64,000 bases of DNA from Solidesulfovibrio alcoholivorans DSM 5433. GTDB taxonomy: Bacteria; Desulfobacterota; Desulfovibrionia; Desulfovibrionales; Desulfovibrionaceae. The stretch covers positions 558,001 to 622,000 of the forward strand of contig NZ_JNJA01000001.1 in assembly GCF_000702665.1 (NCBI RefSeq). The letters run 5' to 3'. This document shows positions 26,163 through 34,526 of the stretch, one piece after another. Below the pieces are notes generated by a model that did no database searches, was not told the DNA's origin, and saw only the letters and a list, made by a program, of their open reading frames with translations. Made by a program: the position numbers and the translations under genes. Each line of letters starts with the position of its first letter. Position 1 is the first letter of the stretch.

Positions 26163-27115
26163 GTCGCAGGCGGCCCGTTCCGGTGGTGCCTGGCCGCAGC
26201 CTCGGCCAGGGCGGCGACACGCTCGCGCAGTGCGGCCGGCTCGACCACCGTGGCCCTGGGGCCGAAGGTGAGCAGCCAGGAAGCGAGGTGATCCCAGTCC
26301 ACGGTAGACAGGTTGAGGACCGTTTCACCGTCTTGCTGGAGCCGGTCCTCGTCCACGCCGAGCCACCACTCCCGCCTGGCGCGGTCCATGGCCTCGGGAT
26401 GGAAGTGCACGCGGGCGTGGAGGAGAGGACGAGGCATGTTCTCGCGGACATAGGCAGCCGGGTCGAAGTTGCCGCGCGCAACGAAGCGCTCGCCGAGCAT
26501 TTCCGCCTCGTGCATGCGATCGACACGAAAATCGCGCAGCCCCTGGCGTAGGCGGCACCAGGCGATGAGGTGCCAGCGGCCGAGGTAGTAGAGCAGGCCC
26601 ATGGGCTCGACCATGCGTTCCTCGGCGTCCGCTTTGCCGTGGCCCTGATAGCGCAAACGAAGGAGCCGGCAGCGGACAAGGGCCTTCTGGATCAGGCCAA
26701 GGTCCGGTTGCCGGGCCGGGGGCGGGGGAGCGGCCGCGCTGCCCATGCCGCGCATAAGGTTCGCCAGCTCATCGCGGCGCCCCGGTGGAAGCACGGCCCG
26801 AATTTTTTGCAGGGCCGAGGACACATGGCTTGAAAGGGAGGATGCCGCTGTGCGTTCGAGGAGCATGCCGCCAGTCGCCAGGGCGAAAGCCTCCTTTTCG
26901 GAAAAGTTGACGGGTGGCAGCAGATAGCCCCGCATGAGGGAGAAGCCGACCCCTGCCTCGGCCAGCACCGGCACGCCGGCCTCGGCCAAGGCTTTCATGT
27001 CCCGGTAGATGGTACGCTGGCTCAGACCGAAGTGCTCCGCCATGGACGCGGCCGTGGCGAAGCGGCGGGATTGCAGAAAGAGGATCAGGCCGAGCAGCCG
27101 GTCGAGTCTACGCAT
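26159..27115 (-). CDS. HTH-WYL domain transcriptional regulator (YafY-like)
   Basis: A 318-residue regulator starting MRRLDRLLGLILFLQSRRFATAASMAEHFGLSQRTIYRDMKALAEAGVPV, a DeoR-type winged helix. The middle WYL domain (about 140-220) has the form GLLYYLGRWHLIAWCRLR in place of the canonical W-Y-L, and a C-terminal WCX-like segment follows. WYL proteins sense ligands, often nucleic-acid related, and many control defence or stress genes. ATG 27115 replaces the longer frame, whose first 25 residues have no family likeness. It may repress the neighbouring oxidoreductase gene. Confidence 0.87.
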   Translation of the reverse strand: MRRLDRLLGLILFLQSRRFATAASMAEHFGLSQRTIYRDMKALAEAGVPVLAEAGVGFSLMRGYLLPPVNFSEKEAFALATGGMLLERTAASSLSSHVSSALQKIRAVLPPGRRDELANLMRGMGSAAAPPPPARQPDLGLIQKALVRCRLLRLRYQGHGKADAEERMVEPMGLLYYLGRWHLIAWCRLRQGLRDFRVDRMHEAEMLGERFVARGNFDPAAYVRENMPRPLLHARVHFHPEAMDRARREWWLGVDEDRLQQDGETVLNLSTVDWDHLASWLLTFGPRATVVEPAALRERVAALAEAAARHHRNGPPAT

Positions 27116-27235
27116 AGTTGGACGTACATTTCTCGGTCTTTCCGCTCCCAGGGAGCCTTTACAATAGGCGTCAGCCTGGTACGAGGTCAATCACGGGGAA
27201 CGTCCAGAACGTCGCGTAATTTCCGAGGGGAGGGA

Positions 27236-27253
27236 TGTGGACTTCGTGTGGAC
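27236..27253 (+). repeat. Candidate integrase arm site 2
   Basis: TGTGGACTTCGTGTGGAC, identical to the site at 58187 and one base from that at 24557. It lies 47 bases before the attachment-site copy at 27300. Confidence 0.6.
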
Positions 27254-27258
27254 CAAAG

Positions 27259-27298
27259 AAAAAGCGGCTTACGCTGAACATGTAAGCCGCTGAATTTC
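27259..27298 (-). terminator. tRNA-Glu-type terminator in the island A/B junction
   Basis: A 9-bp stem (AGCGGCTTA against TAAGCCGCT) with a T-run on the minus strand. It sits just after the 3' end of the partial tRNA copy, as the terminator of a tRNA gene should. It is a leftover of integration; no intact tRNA precedes it. Confidence 0.75.
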
Positions 27299-27299
27299 T

Positions 27300-27346
27300 T
27301 GGCGTCCCCAAGGGGATTTGAACTCCTGTTACCGGCGTGAAAGGCC
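27300..27346 (-). mobile_element. Attachment site copy: 3' end of tRNA-Glu (A/B junction)
   Basis: Forty-seven bases match the 3' end of tRNA-Glu (58251-58297), from the CCA tail back through the T arm to the anticodon stem, with one mismatch (ACTCC for ACCCC). The 5' half of the tRNA is absent. It is a recombination scar bounding island B on the left. Confidence 0.92.
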
Positions 27347-27519
27347 ATCAACCTATCTTCCCCCTCAATTTCTGTCATTTCCTCTATAGTCTCATAATAT
27401 CCTAATTTACTGAATAAATTTTCTTCACGCTTTCCTCTTGACTCCTACCCTGTCGCCTGTATTTTTACCTTGGCTGTTGGGTATAGTGTTGGGTACGAAT
27501 TCCGGGGGAGGTTATCGGC

Positions 27520-28707
27520 ATGCCGGCAAAGAAACGCTTCAAGACATCCTATCCGGGGGTCTACTACGTCGAGGGGCAGGCCGTGGCCACGGGCAAGCCC
27601 GAGCGGATTTATTACGTCATGTACCGCCGCGACGGGAAGCTCATCGAGGAAAAGGCCGGTCGCCAGCACAAGGACGCCATGACCCCAGCCAAGGCGGCGC
27701 GGATCAGGGCGGAACGCATCGAAGGCAAGGCCCTGTCCAATCAGGCCCGCCGGGAAGAGGAGCAGGCCGCCAAGGAAGCCGAGGCCGGGCGCTGGACCTT
27801 GGCGAAGCTGTGGGAGGAATATGCATCACAGAAAACGCCCGGCCCAGCGCTTACGACGGATCGGAGCCGCTTCGAGAAATACCTCAAGCCAACCTTCGGG
27901 GAAAAGGAACCCGCCGAGGTCTTGACCCTGGACCTCGACCGCCTGCGCTCACGCCTGCTCAAACAAGGCAAGTCCCCGCAAACCGTCAAACACGTCCTGG
28001 CCCTGTTCAAGCGTCTTGTCCGTTTCGGCGTCAAAAAGGGCCTGTGCGATTCCCCCGACCCTCGCAAGCAGACGATCAGCATGCCGCGCGTGGACAACGA
28101 AACCACGGAAGACCTCGACGCCGACGAACTGGCCCGCCTTGTCCAGGCCATCGAGGACGAACCCAATATTCAGGCCGCCAATTTCATGCGGCTGGCCCTG
28201 TTTACCGGAATGCGGCGCGGCGAGCTTTTCAAGCTCGAATGGCGGGACGTGGATTTCGAGCGGGGCTTTATCCACATTCGCCATCCCAAGGGCGGCAAAA
28301 GTCAGAAAATCCCGCTCAACGACGCGGCCAGGGGCGTGCTTGAAGGCCATCCCCATGTGGACGGGACGCCCTACGTCTTCCCGGGCCAGGGCGGCAAGCA
28401 GCGCGTGACTATCCAGGTGGCTTCCAACCGCATCAAGGCCCGCGCCGGCCTGCCTGCCGACTTCCGCCCTCTGCACGGCCTGCGGCATCTTTTCGCGTCC
28501 ACGCTGGCTTCATCCGGGCAGGTGGACATGCTGACCTTGCAAAAACTCCTGACCCACAAGTCGCCGCAGATGACCAAGCGATATTCGCACCTCCGTGACG
28601 ACGCCCTCAAGCAGGCGTCCGAAGTGGCCGGCAATCTCTTGGGCAATGTCGGCAAGCCAAGGGAATCCATGGATGGCAAGGTTATTTCAATGGGGAAAGA
28701 GCGATGA
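27520..28707 (+). CDS. Tyrosine recombinase / integrase of island B
   Basis: A 395-residue phage-type integrase. The N-terminal part is an arm-binding-like region, followed by a SAM-like core-binding domain (about 95-180) and the catalytic domain. Active-site residues visible are Arg in FTGMRRGELFKLEW, Lys in HPKGGKSQKIPL, HGLRH, His in LTHKSPQM and Tyr in KRYSHL. It is only distantly related to the island C integrase, so the two islands used different enzymes on the same tRNA. It lies 173 bases inside the left boundary and points into the island. Confidence 0.93.
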   Translation: MPAKKRFKTSYPGVYYVEGQAVATGKPERIYYVMYRRDGKLIEEKAGRQHKDAMTPAKAARIRAERIEGKALSNQARREEEQAAKEAEAGRWTLAKLWEEYASQKTPGPALTTDRSRFEKYLKPTFGEKEPAEVLTLDLDRLRSRLLKQGKSPQTVKHVLALFKRLVRFGVKKGLCDSPDPRKQTISMPRVDNETTEDLDADELARLVQAIEDEPNIQAANFMRLALFTGMRRGELFKLEWRDVDFERGFIHIRHPKGGKSQKIPLNDAARGVLEGHPHVDGTPYVFPGQGGKQRVTIQVASNRIKARAGLPADFRPLHGLRHLFASTLASSGQVDMLTLQKLLTHKSPQMTKRYSHLRDDALKQASEVAGNLLGNVGKPRESMDGKVISMGKER

Positions 28708-28769
28708 TAGAAAGGGCCTCAACGTCGCAGGCTGGCCGCTTCCGCTCCGGCGGCAAGGAAGGTGACATC

Positions 28770-29027
28770 ATGGGCATCCAGTACCAGATAGACGAACAGG
28801 GTAACCGCGTGGCCGTGGTCATCCCCCTTGCCGAGTGGGAAGCCATCCAGGAACGCCTTGCCAGCCAACCGGGCGGCCCTCTCCCCATCGAAGACTTCGG
28901 TATGACTCCGGCCGAGGGGAGGGAGACACGTTCCCGCCTGGAGGCGTTTGCCACGGATTGGGATTCACCGGAGATGGACGCCTACGACCGTTACGACGAA
29001 GCGAGGAAGCCCATTGAAACGCGGTGA
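28770..29027 (+). CDS. Antitoxin of a type II toxin-antitoxin pair
   Basis: An 85-residue acidic protein beginning MGIQYQIDEQGNRVAVVIPLAEWEAIQERL, a Phd/RelB-like start that supplies the DNA-binding dimer. The acidic tail (FATDWDSPEMDAYDRYDEAR) would wrap the toxin. ATG 28770 has the ribosome site AAGGAAGG; the longer frame begins within the integrase stop. The toxin start lies inside this gene (14-base overlap), the usual coupling that keeps antitoxin in excess. The pair probably stabilises island B. Confidence 0.78.
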   Translation: MGIQYQIDEQGNRVAVVIPLAEWEAIQERLASQPGGPLPIEDFGMTPAEGRETRSRLEAFATDWDSPEMDAYDRYDEARKPIETR

Positions 29028-29352
29028 CGTGGCGCTCGCCGTCTTTCCCAACACGGACGGCCTGACGGCGAAGCTGCGCCCGGTGGTCATCATCCAGGCT
29101 GACGGGCTGGACACGGGCTTGCCGCAAGTCCTGGTGGCCATGGTGACAAGTAACTCGCGCCGCGCCGGAAAAGCCTTTCGGGTATCCATCCCCCTGGCCA
29201 GCCCCGAAGGCCGGGCCTCCGGCTTGCTCTCCGACTCCGTGGTCATGGCCGATTGCGTGGCCACCATCGCCACCAAGGCCGTGCATCGCATCATCGGCCG
29301 CATGGACAGGGACGCGCTTGACCAAGCACTAAAGGTGGCGCTCGACCTGTAA
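29014..29352 (+). CDS. MazF/PemK-type endoribonuclease toxin
   Basis: A 112-residue PemK/MazF-fold protein: LKRGDVALAVFPNTDGLTAKLRPVVIIQAD is the standard first strand pair with the RPVVII core, and VMADCVATIATKAVHRIIGRMD the later strands. Start TTG 29014 (LKRGD) has GAGGAAG seven bases upstream and overlaps the antitoxin. Earlier in-frame ATG starts would add residues outside the family. It would cleave mRNA when the antitoxin is lost. Confidence 0.85.
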   Translation: MKRGDVALAVFPNTDGLTAKLRPVVIIQADGLDTGLPQVLVAMVTSNSRRAGKAFRVSIPLASPEGRASGLLSDSVVMADCVATIATKAVHRIIGRMDRDALDQALKVALDL

Positions 29353-29457
29353 ACCACATTTCCAGGGTCTAGCCGGGGCCTCATGAACCCCGACGAAAAG
29401 CCGCTTCCCTTGGCGGTCTGGCCCTGGTTATTTCAAGGAAGAAGTTGAAGGGAACTG

Positions 29458-29877
29458 ATGAGTGAAGATGTATATCAAGATTCTAAACTATACAGCTTAA
29501 AATTTGGCCAGATATGTTCCACAGATGATAAATTTTTTTCAACATGGAAATCCAACTTAGCTGAGTCTTTATGGAGAGAACATATTGAAGAAACAAAAGG
29601 CATGGATATCGTTGAATATGTGAACAAATTTCGCCTTAGACCTCTGGGACATTCAATTGAAGATATTTGCGCTATATGGGAATTGCCGTGGCCATTAATA
29701 AAGGAGATGGTTGACGACGGAAGGCTGAATGCATTTATAGATATCAGCTGTTGGCTCGACAATGATGGTGAATTGTTTCGCAAACCATCTGGCGTTTATA
29801 TACGCGATGAAAGCATAAATGCTTTTGAGAATGCAAATACTATCCTAAGAGAGCGTCATGTAAAATTGATTATTTGA
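29458..29877 (+). CDS. Hypothetical protein, AT-rich
   Basis: A 139-residue protein of unknown family with ribosome site GAAGGGA and ATG 29458. Composition is much more AT-rich than the surrounding genes, a sign of separate origin. A region resembling a helix-turn-helix (DICAIWELPWPLIKEMVDDGRLNAFIDI) could bind DNA. It overlaps the next gene by four bases (TTGA), so they are co-translated. Confidence 0.65.
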   Translation: MSEDVYQDSKLYSLKFGQICSTDDKFFSTWKSNLAESLWREHIEETKGMDIVEYVNKFRLRPLGHSIEDICAIWELPWPLIKEMVDDGRLNAFIDISCWLDNDGELFRKPSGVYIRDESINAFENANTILRERHVKLII

Positions 29878-30275
29878 AAAGAGAAAGAGAGGAATATGAA
29901 AACAAAATGAGAATTAATGAAGAAATAAGAAAATTTAGTGAAGAGCTAGAGGCACAAAAACAAAGAACTTATGAATTAGATTGTATAAATGAACAGCTCC
30001 AAGAAGAAAACAAGCGGCTGAAGTCTTGCGAAACTGCGGCTCCTGACTGCGCCAGTTGCAAGTCTGAAGACAACCACATTAATGAATGGATCAAGGACGT
30101 TGAATGTGCCGTTGTCCTTACGGCCCAACTTATGAAGGCTGGCGAGAAAGGATGCACGGCCTTCCATGAAGTGGAATGGAAAACGCTACGCGGCAAAGTC
30201 CGCAAGCGAGCCTTTGAGGCTTTTCGACGCGCATTGCCTGGGCACCTGAAAGAACAAGATCCCAAGAAAAAATAG
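29874..30275 (+). CDS. Hypothetical coiled-coil protein
   Basis: A 133-residue protein starting at TTG 29874 within the previous stop. Residues 5-55 form a charged coiled coil (KMRINEEIRKFSEELEAQKQ). A CASC motif and a basic, helical C-terminus follow. The base composition changes inside the gene from AT-rich to GC-rich near 30020, suggesting a junction between two DNA sources. No function can be given. Confidence 0.62.
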   Translation: MKREREEYENKMRINEEIRKFSEELEAQKQRTYELDCINEQLQEENKRLKSCETAAPDCASCKSEDNHINEWIKDVECAVVLTAQLMKAGEKGCTAFHEVEWKTLRGKVRKRAFEAFRRALPGHLKEQDPKKK

Positions 30276-30321
30276 CCCCGCCCTGTGGTTTCCGTCTGTG
30301 ACTGCTCCGCTCAAAGCCATG

Positions 30322-30455
30322 ACGGGACAGCTTGAAATTGTTTACTATTCCTGCTTGTTTTGAAGTTTATTTGTCGGTTTCCTCTTCGATTTCCCTACCT
30401 CTCCCACCAATCAGGCGGGACAAGAAAGTCCCAGAGCGGGACAACGGGACAGCTT
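30322..30455 (+). repeat. GGGACA cluster 1 upstream of the HTH gene
   Basis: Four GGGACA hexamers (30324, 30417, 30438, 30446) lie in a 265-base gene-free stretch; the first and last are part of a repeated 12-mer ACGGGACAGCTT. The same hexamer recurs at 32842-33064 next to the primase/helicase gene. Iteron or operator function is inferred. Confidence 0.6.
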
Positions 30456-30540
30456 CACCCTCTCCATAGCCGCCTCTATTCCTATAGCGACGCCTCGGGC
30501 CACTTCAAAAACCATGGCCCGGCACTCAAGGAGCATCGCT

Positions 30541-30774
30541 ATGGAAAGGACCATCAAAGCTACGACGGGCGACAAGCAGCCTATCCAGTATGTGGTGGTG
30601 GACGAGAAGCAGGCCGCCGCCTACGTCAACCTGTCCGTCAAAACCCTGCAAGCTCGTCGGGCCGCCCACAAGGCCCCAGCCTTCCTAAAAATCGGTCGCT
30701 CCATCCGCTATCGTCTGGTGGACTTGGACGCTTTTCTCGCTGCCCACCGGATTGACCCAGAGGCAAATGCGTAG
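30541..30774 (+). CDS. AlpA/excisionase-like HTH protein
   Basis: A 77-residue MerR/AlpA-type DNA-binding protein: VVVDEKQAAAYVNLSVKTLQARRAAHKAPAFLKIGRSIRYRLVDLDAFLAAHR is the helix_turn_helix_17 pattern, with the wing at KIGRSIRYR. ATG 30541 has AAGGAG upstream. Proteins of this kind direct excision by tyrosine recombinases or regulate mobile-element genes. The GGGACA cluster immediately upstream may be its binding region. It probably partners the integrase at 27520. Confidence 0.83.
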   Translation: MERTIKATTGDKQPIQYVVVDEKQAAAYVNLSVKTLQARRAAHKAPAFLKIGRSIRYRLVDLDAFLAAHRIDPEANA

Positions 30775-30783
30775 GGGCGAACC

Positions 30784-30924
30784 ATGAGCACACAAAAAAA
30801 AACGACCAGGGGCGGCCATGGCTGGAAAAGGAGCGTGGTGAGCCTCTTTTCCGACGTCTGCGCCGCGTTCGTCAAGGTTGCCGTCATGCTGGCCATGCTC
30901 TGTAGGGCCGGGGGAGTGCGATGA
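30784..30924 (+). CDS. Small basic membrane-like peptide (46 aa)
   Basis: A short frame from ATG 30784 to TGA 30924 that overlaps the primase start by ATGA, which is the main reason to think it is real. The first 16 residues are basic and polar (KKTTRGGHGWKR). The rest is hydrophobic with two cysteines (VVSLFSDVCAAFVKVAVMLAMLC). It may serve translational coupling only. No family recognised. Confidence 0.5.
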   Translation: MSTQKKTTRGGHGWKRSVVSLFSDVCAAFVKVAVMLAMLCRAGGVR

Positions 30925-32816
30925 CCAACAGCACGCTTGATTTTCCTCTGGCAACATCATCCATGCCGCCGCTCGTAAGTGACGCGCAAAAGATCGTGGA
31001 CGTCCTGTCTGCCGCCATGGAGCACAACGGCTTGGCCCCGGGCGAGGTGGCCCTCGATGGGCAGCTTCACCGATGCGGCACGGCCGACAAGCCGCATGGA
31101 TTGAATGGCTGGTATGTCGCCCATGGTGACGAGCCGGTGTCCGCTGCGTATGGTGACTGGCGCACGGGCGAATCCTGGACCTTCTGCGTTAAGGGCGACC
31201 TCGAGTTGACGCCCGAGGAACGCAATCGCCTCAAGGTCCGCGTAGAGGCCGACAAGAAGCGCCGCCAGGAAGAGGAGGCCAAGCGCCATGACGAGGCCCG
31301 CGCCGAGGCAAAGCGCATCCTGGCCGCGACCATGCCGGCCCCGGCGGATCACGGGTATTTGGTCCGAAAGCACGTTTCCCTGGTGGGCGACCTCCGCATA
31401 GCCGGCGATGGCCGCCTTGTGCTGCCTGTCCTCGACGCCAAGGGGGCGGTTCAATCGCTCCAATTCATCACACCAGACGGCGATAAGCTCTTTCTCGCTG
31501 GTGGAAAACTCAAAGGTGGGTATTTCCCCATCCTCGCCGCCAACGGGGAGAAAAATGGCCCTTTGTACGTCTGCGAGGGCTATGCGACCGGGGCAACGAT
31601 CCACGCCGCGACCGATGCCGCCGTGCTGGTGTCATTCACTGCCGGCAACCTGCTGGCCGTGGCGGAAATGGCCAGGGCGCAATACCCGGATCGAGAGATC
31701 ATCCTGTGCGCTGACGACGACGCCAGGACCAAGGGCAACCCGGGCCTGACCAAGGCGACCGAGGCAGCGCTCGCGGTTAAGGCTTTGCTGTCCGTGCCCA
31801 GGTTTACGGACCCGGCCAAAGGGACCGATTTCAACGACTTGGCGGCGGCCGAGGGCATGGAGGCGGTCAAGGCGTGTCTGGCTGCGGCCGTGGCCCCGGG
31901 GGCAACCGACGCCAAGGCCGACAAGTCGGGGCTGGTGGTCCTCGACATCCGCGACTTCCTGGCTCTGGACATCAAACCCCGCGAGTTGATCCTCGCCCCG
32001 GTCATTCCCTGCCAAGGTTTGGTCATGGTCTACGCCGCGCGCGGCATCGGCAAGACGCACTTCGCCTTGCACGTTTCCTACGCCGTGGCGTCGGGGCAGA
32101 CGGTGTTTCGCTGGAAGGCGGCCACGCCCCGGCGCGTCTTGTACATTGACGGGGAAATGCCCGCCTCCGCAATGCAGGAACGGATCGCCGGCATCGTCGC
32201 CAGCTACCGCCAGGAGCCGACGCCGGGATTCATGCGGATCATCACGCCGGACACGCAACCCGACTTCATGCCGAACCTCGCCACACCTGAGGGGCAGGCG
32301 GCCATAGCTCCCTATCTGGAGGGCGTGGACCTGCTCGTGGTGGACAACCTTGCCACGCTCTGCCGCGCCGGCCGGGAAAACGAGTCCGAAGGCTGGTTGC
32401 CGGTTCAGGAATGGATTCTCTCCCTGCGTCGCCGGGGCATGTCCGCTCTGCTGGTTCATCATGCCAACAAGGGAGGAGGGCAACGCGGCACGTCCAGCCG
32501 CGAGGACGTGCTCGATACCGTCATTTCCCTGCGCCGGCCCCAGGACTACCGGCCCGAGGAAGGCGCACGCTTTGAGGTCCACCTCGAAAAGGCCCGTGGC
32601 ATCATCGGGGACGACGCCAAGCCCTTCGAGGCCAAGCTCATACAAAACGGCGATGCCCTTGTTTGGGCCTGCCGCGACATTGAGGACATGGAACTTGAAA
32701 TGGTGGCCCGACTCCATGCCGATGGTCTTCCGATCCGCGACATCGCCGAAGAAACCGGGCTATCCAAAAGCAAGGTCGGCCGGTTGGTCAAACGCCTGAA
32801 GCAGGGGGCCGCATGA
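30921..32816 (+). CDS. Toprim primase fused to RecA/RepA-like helicase (mobile-element replication protein)
   Basis: A 631-residue two-part protein. The N-terminal half has a DUF7146-like lead-in and a Toprim domain (about 205-290) with YVCEGYATGAT and the metal-binding ILCADDDAR. The C-terminal half is a RecA-fold ATPase of the RSF1010 RepA type: Walker A AARGIGKTHFALH near residue 372, Walker B LLVVDNLATLCR, and a later sensor region HHANKGGGQRG. A short HTH (IRDIAEETGLSKSKVGRLVKRL) closes the protein. Such enzymes prime and unwind at a plasmid- or phage-like origin. The iteron-like repeats just downstream fit an origin, so island B may replicate after excision. Confidence 0.87.
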   Translation: MTNSTLDFPLATSSMPPLVSDAQKIVDVLSAAMEHNGLAPGEVALDGQLHRCGTADKPHGLNGWYVAHGDEPVSAAYGDWRTGESWTFCVKGDLELTPEERNRLKVRVEADKKRRQEEEAKRHDEARAEAKRILAATMPAPADHGYLVRKHVSLVGDLRIAGDGRLVLPVLDAKGAVQSLQFITPDGDKLFLAGGKLKGGYFPILAANGEKNGPLYVCEGYATGATIHAATDAAVLVSFTAGNLLAVAEMARAQYPDREIILCADDDARTKGNPGLTKATEAALAVKALLSVPRFTDPAKGTDFNDLAAAEGMEAVKACLAAAVAPGATDAKADKSGLVVLDIRDFLALDIKPRELILAPVIPCQGLVMVYAARGIGKTHFALHVSYAVASGQTVFRWKAATPRRVLYIDGEMPASAMQERIAGIVASYRQEPTPGFMRIITPDTQPDFMPNLATPEGQAAIAPYLEGVDLLVVDNLATLCRAGRENESEGWLPVQEWILSLRRRGMSALLVHHANKGGGQRGTSSREDVLDTVISLRRPQDYRPEEGARFEVHLEKARGIIGDDAKPFEAKLIQNGDALVWACRDIEDMELEMVARLHADGLPIRDIAEETGLSKSKVGRLVKRLKQGAA

Positions 32817-33535
32817 ATACCGCAACCGCCCAAAGCGGGCTTGTCCCGCTGTCCCAGCCCCTAGGGCGTGGGACGCTGGGACAAAGCCCAAATCGTGGGA
32901 CAGCCCGTGGGACAAGCAATGGGACAACTTCTCTAAAGTTCTTGGCAAACAAGGTGTTGCAACGCTCGAAAGCGGGACAACCCGTGGGACAGGCTGTGGG
33001 ACAAGGGCAAAAATATCGTCCCACGGGGGGAGAGGGCATGGGACAAACAAACGGCGTTGTCCCGTTCATTGCCCCAGCCGATTTTTCCACCGGCCTGGAG
33101 TGGATCGTCTGGCCAGTCGATGACGCCGACCCCGACTTCGACGCCAGATGGGCGGCCGTCGATCTGCGCGACCGGGGCAAGCTCCATGGCGTGCGTGTTG
33201 TCCACTCCGGCGAGCGCATCTTCGCCGTCTATCCTCCCAGCCTCGAACCCGAACTTATCGCCCATGCCAGTTCGCTTTTAGTCGAGGCCCGGGACTACTT
33301 GCGCCAGCGCATAGACCGCCTGCCCAGCCTGACCCCGACCGAGGCCGTGACCACCATCAAAGCAATCATGCGCCAGCACAGGGGCCTTCGGTTCTGTCGT
33401 GGCGAGGGCGGGAGCATGTGGCCGATCTATCCCCGGACCTGGAGCGCCGGGCAACACGCAACCGTGCAAGCTCTTTGGTTTGCGGCCGGCCCTGCCCTGG
33501 ACCGCGATGACTTCGAGGGACTCGACACGGGATAG
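32813..33535 (+). CDS. Hypothetical protein with low-complexity N-terminus over iteron-like repeats
   Basis: A 240-residue frame whose start overlaps the primase stop (ATGA). The first 80 residues are low complexity (GTLGQSPNRGTARGTSNGTT) because the DNA there is a run of GGGACA repeats. From residue 85 on (VVPFIAPADFSTGLEWIVWPVDDADPDFDARW) the sequence looks like a normal folded protein. It is unclear whether translation begins at 32813 or at a later start such as the ATG near 33038 (MGQTNGVVPF). Function unknown; replication accessory by position. Confidence 0.62.
   Translation: MNTATAQSGLVPLSQPLGRGTLGQSPNRGTARGTSNGTTSLKFLANKVLQRSKAGQPVGQAVGQGQKYRPTGGEGMGQTNGVVPFIAPADFSTGLEWIVWPVDDADPDFDARWAAVDLRDRGKLHGVRVVHSGERIFAVYPPSLEPELIAHASSLLVEARDYLRQRIDRLPSLTPTEAVTTIKAIMRQHRGLRFCRGEGGSMWPIYPRTWSAGQHATVQALWFAAGPALDRDDFEGLDTG
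32842..33064 (+). repeat. GGGACA iteron-like cluster 2 (possible origin)
   Basis: Eight GGGACA and three TGTCCC hexamers, most within a GTGGGACAA-type octamer, in 223 bases. Spacing is irregular (about 15-40 bases). They lie directly downstream of the primase/helicase gene and inside the start of the next frame. The same hexamer is in the cluster at 30322-30455. Confidence 0.68.
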
Positions 33536-33959
33536 GCCCCCCCTCCCTGGTCAACGATCAGGAGAGGGGAAGGACGGATAACCCCCCGGTGCATGCCCCC
33601 CAACGACGCCGTGGGGGGGTGAACTCTTCGGCATTTAGGGAACTGTACGCACACACGCACGCGCGCGTTGAACGCCACGGGGAACAGTTCGCCGAAGGGA
33701 TTTGCCGACACTTACACGCGCACGCGCGCGCGAGGCTGGGGTGGCGACTTTCTGGTGACTGGCGACTTCGCGCGGGTCTTTCTGAACGGTTTTCAAGGCG
33801 GGTGCGCGGAGCCGCGATTTCCCGCTCGACGCAGACTGAAAAAACGGTCATCGGGCAACGCCCCGGAAATCCGCATGGCATCAATGTGTTAGGACGATTC
33901 AGAGGCCGGGAAAGTGTGTTTTTGCCTATTGATTTGGAAAATAATTCGGAGGTGCCGAC
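33536..33959. other. Gene-free region with alternating purine-pyrimidine tracts
   Basis: Contains two runs of alternating CA/CG steps: ACACACGCACGCGCGCG at 33650-33666 and a longer one at 33711-33733. Such DNA can take the Z form. Open frames across this stretch conflict with each other and look random. The downstream gene at 33960 has its own ribosome site. Confidence 0.6.
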
Positions 33960-34526
33960 GTGGGTAGAGGTCGAACGGGCTGGCGGCCTGTCGGGGAACA
34001 CATGCTGCGCTTGGAAGTGTGCTTCCTGCATCGCAAGGACTGGCTACGGCCAGGGTTGTCCTTCACGTTGTCCTGGTCCTGGGGCGGCGAACCCACCGCC
34101 AGCATCGGCGTCTTCACCAACCCCGATTCCATCCGCCTCATGTACGGGACCAAGGACGGCGAGCATGTGGACGAACTTGTGGACCTAGACCGGACCCCCT
34201 GCAACTACGGCGGGACGCGGACATGGTTTCTCTGTCCTCGCTGTGGGCGGCGCGTGGGCGTGTTATTCGCCGGCCGGCGCTTCTGGTGTCGGCATTGCCA
34301 CGGTATCGCCTATGCGGTCGAAAACGAGGACAAGCTGTCCCGGGTGTTGCGGCGGTCAAACAAACTGCGCGAGCGGGTTCAGGCCAGGGCCGGCACGGCG
34401 TACCCGGTTCTGTTCAAGCCCAAAGGCATGCACCAGCGGACGTTTGACCGCATCCGCTGGGAGATCGAAGCAATTGAAGCCGGCTTCTGGATTGCTACAG
34501 CGGAACGGTTCGGCATCACGCTGTAG
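33960..34526 (+). CDS. Zinc-ribbon protein of island B, function unknown
   Basis: A 188-residue protein from GTG 33960 (ribosome site GGAGGTG). The centre has a four-cysteine zinc ribbon: FLCPRCGRRVGVLFAGRRF, then WCRHCHG. The N-terminal half is beta-rich (LSFTLSWSWGGEPTASIGVF) and the C-terminal part basic and helical. Proteins of this pattern are common on integrative elements of Proteobacteria, but I know no function. Confidence 0.72.
   Translation: MGRGRTGWRPVGEHMLRLEVCFLHRKDWLRPGLSFTLSWSWGGEPTASIGVFTNPDSIRLMYGTKDGEHVDELVDLDRTPCNYGGTRTWFLCPRCGRRVGVLFAGRRFWCRHCHGIAYAVENEDKLSRVLRRSNKLRERVQARAGTAYPVLFKPKGMHQRTFDRIRWEIEAIEAGFWIATAERFGITL

Noticed and set aside
27300..27346. A second functional tRNA-Glu gene
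   Set aside because: Only the 3' 47 bases are present; the acceptor 5' strand, D arm and the anticodon 5' side are missing.
30322..30455. CRISPR array suggested by repeated GGGACA words
   Set aside because: Repeats are only 6-12 bases with irregular spacing, no unique spacers and no cas gene nearby; iterons or operators fit better.
33589..34188. Long open frame of 199 codons across the gene-free region of island B
   Set aside because: Rich in Arg, Pro and Ser with no fold-like pattern; it overlaps the supported zinc-ribbon gene in another frame.
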